Source: Leptotrichia sp. oral taxon 215 str. W9775
GTDB lineage: Bacteria; Fusobacteriota; Fusobacteriia; Fusobacteriales; Leptotrichiaceae
Assembly: GCF_000469505.1 (NCBI RefSeq)
Contig: NZ_KI272824.1
Coordinates: 62,001 to 126,000 of the forward strand
Direction of reading: 5' to 3'
DNA: 64,000 nt
Under the pieces are notes generated by a model. The model saw nothing but the letters and a program-made list of their open reading frames with translations, was not told the origin of the DNA and did not search any database. Below are positions 17,417 through 25,816 of the stretch, piece by piece. Made by a program: the position numbers and the translations under genes. The stretch's first letter is position 1; every line of letters begins with the position of its first letter.

Positions 17417-18334
17417 GTGAACATGAAGGAAAAAAGAAAATTAAAAAAAGCTCTTCTTGTGTATAACCCGAAATCAGGTAATTCAGACTTAATATTGAAT
17501 AATTTCGACCTGATAGCAAGCAGTCTTTTAAAGAATGGAATTACTCTTACACTTTACAGTATAAGCAGGGAATACAATGAGCTGGCAAACATCCTTAAAA
17601 ATGAGAAATACGATATATTAATTCTATCAGGTGGAGATGGTACATTAAGTAAAAGTTTAAGCCAGCTGTATAATGAAGAAATTGAATTTCCTGATGTTGC
17701 AATATTTCCAACAGGGACTTCAAATGATTTGGCAAAGTCGTTGAATCTGGGAGATGATGTTAAAAAATGGGTTGACAATATTGTAAATGGAAAGGCAAAA
17801 CCATTAGATTTTGGACTTATAAATAACAAAACTGTATTTTTATCTTCTTATGCGGGAGGCCTTTTCACAAAGGTTTCCTATAATACTGATAAAAACCTGA
17901 AAAAAGTAATAGGAAAAACTGCATATCATATTGCGGGACTGGCTGAACTGACAAATATTAGAAAATTTGATTTGAATATAACTCTTGACAGCGGTGAAAA
18001 AATAAATGAGAAGGCAATATTATACATGATTTTAAATGGAAAGAGTGTAGGAGGATTTGACAGTGTTATTGATAATGCTGATATGAATGACGGTCTTATG
18101 AATATACTGATTGTGAAGAATATAGAAAATCCTTTTGATTTACCTGCAGTTCTTTTAGACCTTATTAACAGCAATCTTGAAAATAATGATTATGTGAGAA
18201 CTGTCACTGCTAAAAGCTGTGTAATTGAAAAAATAGATGATGAAGTAGGTGTGAGCATTGACGGAGAAGAAGGTAAAAATAAAAAAGCTGAAATAAGATT
18301 TATAAGTAACAGGCTTAAAATTTTTAGACAGTAA
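17417..18334 (+). CDS. diacylglycerol kinase-family lipid kinase (DgkB/YegS-like)
   Basis: About 305 residues with the DAGK catalytic signature: ALLVYNPKSGN near the N-terminus, the nucleotide loop LSGGDGTLSKSLSQL and FPTGTSNDLAKSLNL. The second domain is the usual beta sandwich with VSIDGEEG near the end. Members phosphorylate diacylglycerol, sphingosine-like lipids or related substrates in phospholipid turnover. The start is either GTG 17417 or ATG 17423; neither has a strong ribosome binding site, because the inverted repeat runs up to the start. Confidence 0.88.
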   Translation: MNMKEKRKLKKALLVYNPKSGNSDLILNNFDLIASSLLKNGITLTLYSISREYNELANILKNEKYDILILSGGDGTLSKSLSQLYNEEIEFPDVAIFPTGTSNDLAKSLNLGDDVKKWVDNIVNGKAKPLDFGLINNKTVFLSSYAGGLFTKVSYNTDKNLKKVIGKTAYHIAGLAELTNIRKFDLNITLDSGEKINEKAILYMILNGKSVGGFDSVIDNADMNDGLMNILIVKNIENPFDLPAVLLDLINSNLENNDYVRTVTAKSCVIEKIDDEVGVSIDGEEGKNKKAEIRFISNRLKIFRQ

Positions 18335-18535
18335 TTTACAAGTAAAGGGAAAATTAGGATAAAGTAGCTAAAATAAAGAGGTTTAAAGGACTTTCACCTT
18401 TGAAATATGTATAAGGGAATACAAAAATGAAAAATAATTTTAATAAATAAGTTTTAAAAATTGAAAAAATGTGGTATAAATATAGTGTATAATTTGAAGT
18501 GTGGAAGAATATACTTAAAGATGGAGGAAGAAGTT

Positions 18536-20125
18536 ATGAATGGATATTTGAGTTTTGTACTGCATGCGCATCTGCCGTATGTAAGACACCCTGAGTATGA
18601 GGAATTTTTGGAAGAAGACTGGCTGTATGAAGCGATTACTGAAACATATATACCCCTTCTTGAAATGTTTGAAAATCTTACGAGAGATAACATCCCATGG
18701 AATTTAACAATAACAATGTCAGGAACATTGGTTAATATGTTAAATGATGACCTGCTTAGAAGCAGATATGTTAAACATTTAAATAAATTAATAGAATTCT
18801 GTGAATTAGAAGTAGAAAGATTGAAAGAATATCCAGATATGCTCAAAGTAGCTAATCACAACTTATGGTTCCATAAAAGAGCAAAATCTGTATATGAAGA
18901 TAAATATGCAAGAGATTTAGTTGGAGCATTTAGAAAGTTTCAGGATCAGGGGAACCTTGAAATAATACCTGTTACTGCAACGCATGGATTCCTTCCGGTA
19001 ATGAAGGATTATCCGGAAGCTGTAAATGCTCAGGTTTATATGGCTAAAAAAGATTACATTAAAAACTTCAATAGAGAACCTAAAGGGATATGGCTTGCAG
19101 AATGTGCTTATTATCCTGGACAGGATAAGTTCCTTGAAAAACATGGGATAAGATATTTCCTTGTGGATGCCCATGGAATAATGCACAGTGATCCAAGACC
19201 TGTATATGGAATTTATTCTCCAGTGTATACTAAAAATGGAGTAGCGGCATTTGCAAGGGATCTTGAGTCTTCTGAGCAGGTATGGAGTTCAGAAATAGGT
19301 TATCCTGGTGACGGAGTTTACAGGGAATTCCATAAGGATGCAGGATATGAACTGGATTATGAATATGTAAAACCATATCTCCACAGTGACGGAGTAAGAA
19401 GAAACATGGGAATAAAATATCACGCAATAACTGATAAAAAAGGAACTTTCAAAGCTGTTTATGATCCTGATGCCGCATATGGAAGAGCAAAGGAACATGC
19501 TTATAACTTTGTTTATAACAGATCAAAGCAGATAGAATTTCTGGCTTCAAAAATGAAATATAGAAAGCCGATTGTAGTATCTCCTTATGATGCGGAACTT
19601 TATGGTCACTGGTGGTATGAAGGGCCTATTTTCCTTGAGTGGGTATTTAGAGCAACTGCAGAATCTAATTTCTCTACAATAACTCCTTATCAGTATCTTG
19701 AAAGATATCCAACTAACCAGATAGTGGATGTAAGTATGTCAAGCTGGGGAGCAAATGGATATTATGATGTATGGATAGACGGGTCAAATGACTATGCTTA
19801 CAGACATCTGCATAAGGCTGCCCAAAAAATGATAGAAGTGGCAAATGGAAGAGAACCATACAATGAACTGGAATATAGAGCATTGAATCAAATGGCTAGG
19901 GAACTTATGATGGCACAGACTTCATGCTGGGAATTTATAATGTATACAGGAACAATGGTTGGATATGCTCACAAAAAGGTAAGTGACCATGTGCATAGAT
20001 TATTTAAGCTGTATGAAGACTTTAAAAATGGTACCCTTGATGAATCATGGGTTGCTGAGATAGAGTCAAGAGACAACATATTCCCTGAAATAGACTACAG
20101 AATGTACAGAACTAGCTGGTTATAG
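18536..20125 (+). CDS. GH57 family 1,4-alpha-glucan branching enzyme
   Basis: 529 residues, matching the GH57 branching-enzyme subgroup in length and motifs: LHAHLPYVRHPEY (region 1), HGFLPV (region 2), GIWLAECAYYPG with the nucleophile Glu (region 3), SPYDAELYGHWWYEGP with the acid/base Asp (region 4) and the C-terminal helical domain with ARELMMAQTSCWEF (region 5). It introduces alpha-1,6 branches into glycogen-like polymers. ATG 18536 after GAGGAAG is the start; the longer frame from 18461 covers the promoter-like region. It stands alone, without other glycogen genes, and is followed by a strong hairpin. Confidence 0.9.
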   Translation: MNGYLSFVLHAHLPYVRHPEYEEFLEEDWLYEAITETYIPLLEMFENLTRDNIPWNLTITMSGTLVNMLNDDLLRSRYVKHLNKLIEFCELEVERLKEYPDMLKVANHNLWFHKRAKSVYEDKYARDLVGAFRKFQDQGNLEIIPVTATHGFLPVMKDYPEAVNAQVYMAKKDYIKNFNREPKGIWLAECAYYPGQDKFLEKHGIRYFLVDAHGIMHSDPRPVYGIYSPVYTKNGVAAFARDLESSEQVWSSEIGYPGDGVYREFHKDAGYELDYEYVKPYLHSDGVRRNMGIKYHAITDKKGTFKAVYDPDAAYGRAKEHAYNFVYNRSKQIEFLASKMKYRKPIVVSPYDAELYGHWWYEGPIFLEWVFRATAESNFSTITPYQYLERYPTNQIVDVSMSSWGANGYYDVWIDGSNDYAYRHLHKAAQKMIEVANGREPYNELEYRALNQMARELMMAQTSCWEFIMYTGTMVGYAHKKVSDHVHRLFKLYEDFKNGTLDESWVAEIESRDNIFPEIDYRMYRTSWL

Positions 20126-20171
20126 TCAATTATTAAAAAGAAAATTACCCAAAAAGATATAAGTAGAATTA

Positions 20172-20222
20172 AATCTATATCCTTAATTTATTATTCAAAA
20201 AATTAAGGATATAGATTGTTTT
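20172..20222 (+). terminator. 18-bp perfect hairpin terminator after the GH57 gene
   Basis: Arms 20172-20189 and 20200-20217 are perfectly complementary (AATCTATATCCTTAATTT on the left), followed by GTTTT. The rest of the 265-base gap to 20390 is plain A/T-rich sequence with no gene. Confidence 0.7.
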
Positions 20223-20390
20223 AAGTTAAATTTTATCTTTAATATTATTTAATATTAAATTGTTCTTTTGAAAAATCAAATAGAATTAGAGCTTTTTAAA
20301 TAAATTTTACTATGTACTTTTTATAATACATTAATAAATAGAAACCAACTATGAAATAATTAAAATAAATATGAAAAAGGATGAAATAAA

Positions 20391-21467
20391 ATGGTAAATA
20401 AATTTATAAATCAACAGTATGATAAAAAATACAATAATGATTATAATAAAAAAAAATTTTATGAAATGTATAAGAAAAAAAATCCATCTAATTTAAAAAC
20501 ATTTGAAGATTTTTCAAAATTAATAGATGATAATATAGATAATCAAAGTTATCAATCTTTTAATGCAGATGATATTTCGAATTATTTTATTGGACTTTAT
20601 ATTGCATTTTTAAATTTTAATTCACATTATGAGAGAAATAAATACACTATGGTAAATAATCCAAGATGGCCATATGGCTCTAATTCATTTGCTATACAGT
20701 CCAATATTGACACCATTTATTTTCAAATATTAGATTATAATATTGGTAATTTTGAAAATATAATCATCTGGGAAGAACATTGTAAGAAAGTAAAAGAAAC
20801 ACTTGATTTTATAGATGAAAATAAATTAAAAGTATCAGAAGATATCGAAAATTTAAAAGAAGATATGAAGACGTTAGATGTAATTATTAAAGAGTTTTTT
20901 GATATTATTTCAGAAAAAAATTTAAATGAGATTAATTTATTGGATAATAAAATAAGAGAAATAAAGTTGAAAAATTCAAATTATGAAAGAAGTATGAGAA
21001 ATAGTATAATTGCTAATCAATATTATTTATATAATTTTTTAAAGATTTTTGTAAAAGAAATAGAACAACAAAAATCTTATGGAAAAAATATATTAAATAC
21101 AATGGGAATATTTTTGTCAATATTTTCAGTGATTGGATTAGGGATATCGAGTATATTAAATATAAAAAATAATCATTTTTCAATATGGTCTATGATATGT
21201 GGAGTAATTTTGATAACAATGAGTGGATTATTTTATTTAATAAATTTTGATGAAAGAATTAAAAATAAAGTGATTAAAATACTTTTTCCAATAACTATGG
21301 GAATGGTTCTTATTGTAATAGGTGGAGTTAGCTTTGGCTATTTTCCAGAAAAAAATGAAAATATTTCCAAGTTAGAAGAACAAATACAAGAATTAATTAA
21401 TAAAAATAATGAAATAGAAAAAAGATTAGATTATGAAAAAAGAATATCAAAATTAGAAAATAAATAA
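20391..21467 (+). CDS. unknown membrane protein with C-terminal coiled coil
   Basis: 358 residues, not recognised. Residues 1-230 are soluble and Asn/Lys/Tyr-rich, with a helical stretch at about 125-225. Three membrane segments follow, at about 235-257, 264-285 and 294-317, and residues 322-356 form a short coiled coil (heptads of I/L with E/K). Codon use differs from neighbouring genes: almost no CTG or CAG, heavy use of TTA, CAA and AAT, suggesting recent acquisition. It stands between two terminators, so it is its own unit. The architecture would suit a membrane-anchored sensor or effector, but no function can be stated. Confidence 0.65.
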   Translation: MVNKFINQQYDKKYNNDYNKKKFYEMYKKKNPSNLKTFEDFSKLIDDNIDNQSYQSFNADDISNYFIGLYIAFLNFNSHYERNKYTMVNNPRWPYGSNSFAIQSNIDTIYFQILDYNIGNFENIIIWEEHCKKVKETLDFIDENKLKVSEDIENLKEDMKTLDVIIKEFFDIISEKNLNEINLLDNKIREIKLKNSNYERSMRNSIIANQYYLYNFLKIFVKEIEQQKSYGKNILNTMGIFLSIFSVIGLGISSILNIKNNHFSIWSMICGVILITMSGLFYLINFDERIKNKVIKILFPITMGMVLIVIGGVSFGYFPEKNENISKLEEQIQELINKNNEIEKRLDYEKRISKLENK

Positions 21468-21626
21468 ATATTACAAAAGTTATAAGGATTATAGAAATAA
21501 AATTATAAAAAATATATTTAAAAAATCAATATATAATTTTGTTGAAACGCAATATAAAGATAATTTTTTTATATTATAAATTACAATATGTATGTAACAA
21601 AAAATAATATTATTATTTGAAAATCG

Positions 21627-21650
21627 TGCTATAATATAAAAAATTATAGC
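21627..21650 (+). promoter_or_regulatory. extended -10 promoter inside a palindrome
   Basis: TGCTATAAT (21627-21635) is an extended -10. It is also the left arm of a perfect palindrome, GCTATAAT (21628-21635) / ATTATAGC (21643-21650), so a repressor could bind directly over the -10 and transcription start. Confidence 0.5.
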
Positions 21651-21674
21651 TGAGGTAAAATCAATATAATAAAA

Positions 21675-21706
21675 AAAAACTCAGTTTAATGGCTGAGTTT
21701 TTGTTT
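21675..21706 (+). terminator. leader terminator upstream of the 489-residue membrane protein gene
   Basis: AAAACTCAG (to 21684) pairs with CTGAGTTTT (from 21693), followed by TTGTTTT. It lies about 30 bases after the predicted transcription start and 22 bases before the next start codon. AGCTGAG at 21647-21653 can pair with its left arm as an alternative structure. Confidence 0.65.
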
Positions 21707-21727
21707 TAATCTGAAGAGGATATATTT

Positions 21728-23197
21728 ATGAAAGAATTATTTAAAGGAAAATTGGAAATTGTCCAATTATTTAAAAAATATTTTACAGAAATAAGAAAAA
21801 AAGAAGTTGAAAACTCAACAGAATTATTAAAAGAACTGGACAGAAAATCGAAAATGCTTAATAGCAGGCTAAAGATTGCAAGTAATGAAAAGGATGAGAT
21901 TTACAGAAAGCTGGAAAAAATTCAGGATATAAAGAACGGAAAAGTAGGAATTGTAAATGTAAACCGTTATATTATCAGATTTTTACTGATAATTCTGTTA
22001 TGCATATCTTTTCTGAATATTTCACTGAATCTGAAGGGATACAATTATTTTATATACGTTTCGGCAGTTATAATCATTCTGCTTTCGTTGCTTTCAATAT
22101 TGATTACTGTAGTTATAAAAAAGAAAATTTTCAGTGCCTATTATTATAATTACAATATAAAAAGGATATTCCTTATAATTATGATAAGTCTTGGAACAGG
22201 ATATTTCCTAAATTCCTACAGGCAGGAGCTTGAGAACTTAAATAAGAAATCCGTCCTGATAAAGGAAGCTGAAATAAATTCAATAGATGAACTGAAAAAT
22301 AGCAGTATTGAAATAGTCAACAAAGACAGCAGGATAAAATGGAGAATAGATGAAAATCTTAAGATTATTACTAACGAAGATTCTAAAAAAGGAAACATAA
22401 ATATTGAAAATACAGTGATTGATGATAATAATAAAGTGACATTGTATTTTACAAATGAAAAGAAAGAGTCTCAATGGCTGAAAGGTAAGATAATTTACTT
22501 TAACTGGGATACAGTGAAAATAAGGCTGAAGAATAAAAAAAGAATCGAAGGGGAAGTTTACGGAAAGATAATTAAACTTGACAATGGAGAGACCCTCATA
22601 TTGAACAATAATTTTGAACTGAGGGATGAAAATAAGAAAATAAGCGATTTTGGAGTAATAGGAATTAACCTGAAAATAAAGGAAATAATAAATAATTTGC
22701 TATTTATAGTGCTCGTTATATTTATTCTGATAGAATATGAATACTATAAATTTCCAAATGAAGACAGTCAGAAAATAATTGACAGGCTGATGCTGAATGA
22801 AAGAAAAAAGAAAGCAATAAAAAAATCAGTTTTTTCAATATTGCAGGCAGTAAAGCTTCTGATGTTTCCGATAGCATTGGTGCAGACATATCTGTTAAGA
22901 AGCTACATCCTCAATCTGCTTTTTGATAAAAACTTGAAAAAAGGTTATGATACAATAAGTGTTGTGCTTTCATATTTTTCAAAATCTTACCTGCTGATTT
23001 TTATTATTTTGCTTCTTCCTGTATTTTTAGAGAATTTTAAAATTTTGAAAATGATTGAGAAATACATAAGGAAAAATGGCGATGATGAACTGTCACATAT
23101 GAAGAATAAAAGAAACTACTCAAGAATAATAGGATATAACAGAAGAAAGAATAACAGCTATAGAATGTTTTTTGAAAAAATAAGAAATAGGAAATAG
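21728..23197 (+). CDS. unknown multi-pass membrane protein with N-terminal coiled coil
   Basis: 489 residues, family not recognised. Residues 1-72 are charged and coiled-coil-like. Hydrophobic segments lie at about 82-101, 108-130, 146-161, 322-338, 368-390 and 418-434. Between the third and fourth (about 162-318) is a hydrophilic, beta-rich domain with a repeated Lys/Asn/Ile pattern, probably outside the membrane or periplasmic. The C-terminus is strongly basic. The ribosome binding site is GAAGAGGA. Transcription must read through the terminator just upstream. The first third uses AT-rich codons, later parts look like the host. No function is assigned. Confidence 0.65.
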   Translation: MKELFKGKLEIVQLFKKYFTEIRKKEVENSTELLKELDRKSKMLNSRLKIASNEKDEIYRKLEKIQDIKNGKVGIVNVNRYIIRFLLIILLCISFLNISLNLKGYNYFIYVSAVIIILLSLLSILITVVIKKKIFSAYYYNYNIKRIFLIIMISLGTGYFLNSYRQELENLNKKSVLIKEAEINSIDELKNSSIEIVNKDSRIKWRIDENLKIITNEDSKKGNINIENTVIDDNNKVTLYFTNEKKESQWLKGKIIYFNWDTVKIRLKNKKRIEGEVYGKIIKLDNGETLILNNNFELRDENKKISDFGVIGINLKIKEIINNLLFIVLVIFILIEYEYYKFPNEDSQKIIDRLMLNERKKKAIKKSVFSILQAVKLLMFPIALVQTYLLRSYILNLLFDKNLKKGYDTISVVLSYFSKSYLLIFIILLLPVFLENFKILKMIEKYIRKNGDDELSHMKNKRNYSRIIGYNRRKNNSYRMFFEKIRNRK

Positions 23198-23336
23198 AGC
23201 CTAAAAAAATTTATAGGCTTAAAAAATGAAAAAATTAAGTCTAAAAAAATTTATAGGCTCAAAAAAGTAAAAAATTGAGTCTAAAAAAATTTATAGGCTC
23301 AAAAAATCAAAAAATTGAGCCTAAAAAATATAAAAT
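23198..23336. repeat. 40-bp tandem repeat, three full units plus a partial one
   Basis: Units begin at 23198, 23238, 23278 and (partial) 23318, each exactly 40 bases apart. Each full unit contains TCTAAAAAAATTTATAGGCT or a one-base variant followed by an A-rich stretch, and can form a small AGCCTA/TAGGCT hairpin. It starts right at the stop codon of the membrane protein gene and ends about 20 bases before the cysteine desulfurase start. Confidence 0.85.
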
Positions 23337-23356
23337 CAAAACAAAGAGGGATAAAA

Positions 23357-24505
23357 ATGATATATCTAGATAATGCGGCAAGTACAAAACCAAGTGAGGA
23401 AGTCATAAAAGTAATGACTGATACAATGAGGGAAAGTTATGGGAATCCTGATGCAATCCATGATTTTTCTCATGAAATATTTTTAAAAATAAAAAATGCA
23501 AGAAAAACAGTAGGGAATTTTTTAGGAGTAAATCCTGCAAGGGTATATTTTACAGCGGGAGGTTCAGACGGAAATAATCTTGTTATTCAGGGAATTGTTG
23601 AAGCAAATTCAAGAACAAAGAAACATCTGATTACTACAAAAATAGAGCATCCGTCTGTTTATGATACATTCAAGTATTATGAAACAAAGGGATTTGAAGT
23701 TGATTTTCTTGATGTGGACAAGGAGGGTTTCATTAACCTGGAACAGCTGAAAAGTCTTCTAAGAGATGACACGTCTCTTGTTTCAATAGGAGCTGTAAAC
23801 AGTGAAGTAGGCTCTATCCAGAATTTAAAGGAAATTGCTAAAATTATAAAGGGAAAAAGTAAGGAAATTTATTTTCACACTGATTTTGTACAGGGACTTG
23901 GATGTACAGAGATAAAATTTGATAAAATTCCTGTGGATGCAATCACTGTGAGCGGACATAAAATATGTGCACCAAAAGGAATTGGAGCAGTGTATGTTGC
24001 TGAAAATGTAAAAATTGCAAATGTTATTCATGGATCAAATTCTGAAAATGGAATTGTAAAGAGAACTATGCCGACAGAATTGATACTGGGATTTGCAAAG
24101 GCTGTGGAAATACTGGATAAAAATTATAAGAAAGATATGGAATATCTCCAGAATCTTAAAATTGAATTTGCAAAAAAAATAGAGGAAAATATAGAAAATG
24201 TAAAAATTAATTCTATATTTGATATTGAAAAATCAAGTCCTAAAGTTCTTAATGTATCATTTAAAGGGACTAAAGGGGAAGTTCTTACACATTTTTTAGG
24301 AATGAATGGAATTTATGTTTCAACAGGATCAGCATGTTCGTCTAAAAAAGGGAACAGCAGAATTCTTACAGTAATGGGATTAAAACAGGATGAGCTTGAT
24401 GGAGCAATAAGATTCAGTTTTTATTCAGGAAATACTTCGGAGGAAATTGATAAAACTGTAGAAGTTCTGAAAAAAAGTGTGGAACAGATAAGAAAAATGA
24501 GATAA
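23357..24505 (+). CDS. cysteine desulfurase (NifS/IscS family, ThiI-associated)
   Basis: 382 residues of a class V aminotransferase fold. The N-terminus MIYLDNAASTKPSEEV is canonical. The PLP lysine is in ITVSGHKICAPKG and the persulfide cysteine in the loop TGSACSSKKGNS. It removes sulfur from cysteine as a protein persulfide. The neighbouring thiI gene suggests that it feeds sulfur to tRNA 4-thiouridine, like NifZ-ThiI pairs in Bacillus. ATG 23357 follows AAGAGGG; an upstream in-frame extension runs back into the tandem repeat and is rejected. Confidence 0.92.
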   Translation: MIYLDNAASTKPSEEVIKVMTDTMRESYGNPDAIHDFSHEIFLKIKNARKTVGNFLGVNPARVYFTAGGSDGNNLVIQGIVEANSRTKKHLITTKIEHPSVYDTFKYYETKGFEVDFLDVDKEGFINLEQLKSLLRDDTSLVSIGAVNSEVGSIQNLKEIAKIIKGKSKEIYFHTDFVQGLGCTEIKFDKIPVDAITVSGHKICAPKGIGAVYVAENVKIANVIHGSNSENGIVKRTMPTELILGFAKAVEILDKNYKKDMEYLQNLKIEFAKKIEENIENVKINSIFDIEKSSPKVLNVSFKGTKGEVLTHFLGMNGIYVSTGSACSSKKGNSRILTVMGLKQDELDGAIRFSFYSGNTSEEIDKTVEVLKKSVEQIRKMR

Positions 24506-24542
24506 AATATTAATAAAAAATAGATTAGATATAGAAAGGAAT

Positions 24543-25736
24543 ATGAGTATGAATTATACGGATAAATCCCTGCTGAATTCAGTAGGACTATCATACGGTG
24601 AACTATCCTTAAAGGGAAAAAATAGAGGTCAGTTTGAAAGAATGCTAAGAAACAGAATACATAAATCTTTAAATGGATTCAACCATGAACTTGTTGATGA
24701 TTTGTCAAAGCTGTATGTAATAGTGGATAATAACGACATGGATGAAGTTGTTGAAAAATTGAAAAAAATATTTGGAGTTGTAGGATTAAACCCTTCAGCA
24801 AGAGTAAACAGGGAAGATGAAGAAATCAAGGCAAAGGTGCTGGAATTTGCAAATTATGCTTATGAACAGGGAGCGAGAACTTTTAAAATAGGAGTAAATA
24901 GAAGTAACAAAGGATTTGAGAAAAAATCTATGGATTATGCAAGGGAGCTGGGAGCCCATGTCCTTATAAACAGTCCATTTGAAAAGGTTCAGATGAAGGA
25001 TCCTGATGTTCAGATAAATGTTGATATAAGAAAAGATGTATATGTGTATACCGAAAGAATTAAAACATATGGAGGATTACCAATCGGTTCAACAGGAAAA
25101 GGTCTGGTACTGCTTTCAGGAGGAATTGACAGTCCGGTTGCTTCGTTTATGATGGCGAAAAGAGGAATGCGTATAAATTTTGTAACATTCCACAGTTTTC
25201 CATTTACAAGTAAGCAGGCTCTTGAAAAAATAAAGGAACTGACAGATATATTGTCAATTTATACAGGAAAAACAAGACTTTACTCAATGAATATACTGAA
25301 AATGCAGGAAGCAATAAATTCAAAGACTAAAAAGGAACTGGCTACAATACTTACAAGAAGGGTAATGATGAGGCTTGCTGAAAGATTAAGTGAAACAATG
25401 AATTATCATGCACTTATAACAGGTGAAAGCTTAGGGCAGGTTGCGTCCCAGACAATGGGAGGCCTTACTTGTACAAATGCCTCAATGGAAAGAATCCCGG
25501 TATTTAGACCTCTTATAGGAATGGACAAAACTGAAATAATAGATATTGCAAAGGAAATAGGAACGTATGAAAAATCAATAGAACCATTTGAAGATTCATG
25601 TGTAATATTTGCACCGAAACATCCGGTTACAAATCCTAAGCTTGAAGATGTTCTGGCAGAAGAGGCAAAAATTGAAAATTATGATGAACTTATGGCAGAA
25701 ATATTTGAAGAAAAAGAATTTTTCAATATGGGATAA
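24543..25736 (+). CDS. thiI: tRNA 4-thiouridine synthetase ThiI, short form without rhodanese domain
   Basis: 397 residues: N-terminal ferredoxin-like domain with SYGELSLKGKNRGQFE, THUMP domain (about 60-165) and PP-loop adenylation domain with LLSGGIDSPVASFM. The C-terminal rhodanese domain of Escherichia coli ThiI is missing, as in Bacillus, where a dedicated cysteine desulfurase supplies the sulfur; that partner is the preceding gene, 37 bases upstream. It adenylates U8 of tRNAs and replaces the oxygen with sulfur. The motif TGESLGQVASQT near residue 300 is also typical. Confidence 0.95.
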   Translation: MSMNYTDKSLLNSVGLSYGELSLKGKNRGQFERMLRNRIHKSLNGFNHELVDDLSKLYVIVDNNDMDEVVEKLKKIFGVVGLNPSARVNREDEEIKAKVLEFANYAYEQGARTFKIGVNRSNKGFEKKSMDYARELGAHVLINSPFEKVQMKDPDVQINVDIRKDVYVYTERIKTYGGLPIGSTGKGLVLLSGGIDSPVASFMMAKRGMRINFVTFHSFPFTSKQALEKIKELTDILSIYTGKTRLYSMNILKMQEAINSKTKKELATILTRRVMMRLAERLSETMNYHALITGESLGQVASQTMGGLTCTNASMERIPVFRPLIGMDKTEIIDIAKEIGTYEKSIEPFEDSCVIFAPKHPVTNPKLEDVLAEEAKIENYDELMAEIFEEKEFFNMG

Positions 25737-25816
25737 TGAATATAGAAATATAAAATATACTGATAATCTGGAGTATGTATTTAATCAGTAATCGTTGAAA
25801 GGAATGACTACAAAGT

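Noticed and set aside
18461..18493. TTGAAA...TATAAT promoter for the GH57 gene
   Set aside because: The spacer is 21 bases, too long for a normal sigma-70 promoter; the TATAAT may work alone but support is thin.
23198..23336. Possible CRISPR array
   Set aside because: The period is exactly 40 bases and the whole unit, including any would-be spacer, is repeated with only one or two changes; there are no unique spacers and no cas genes nearby.
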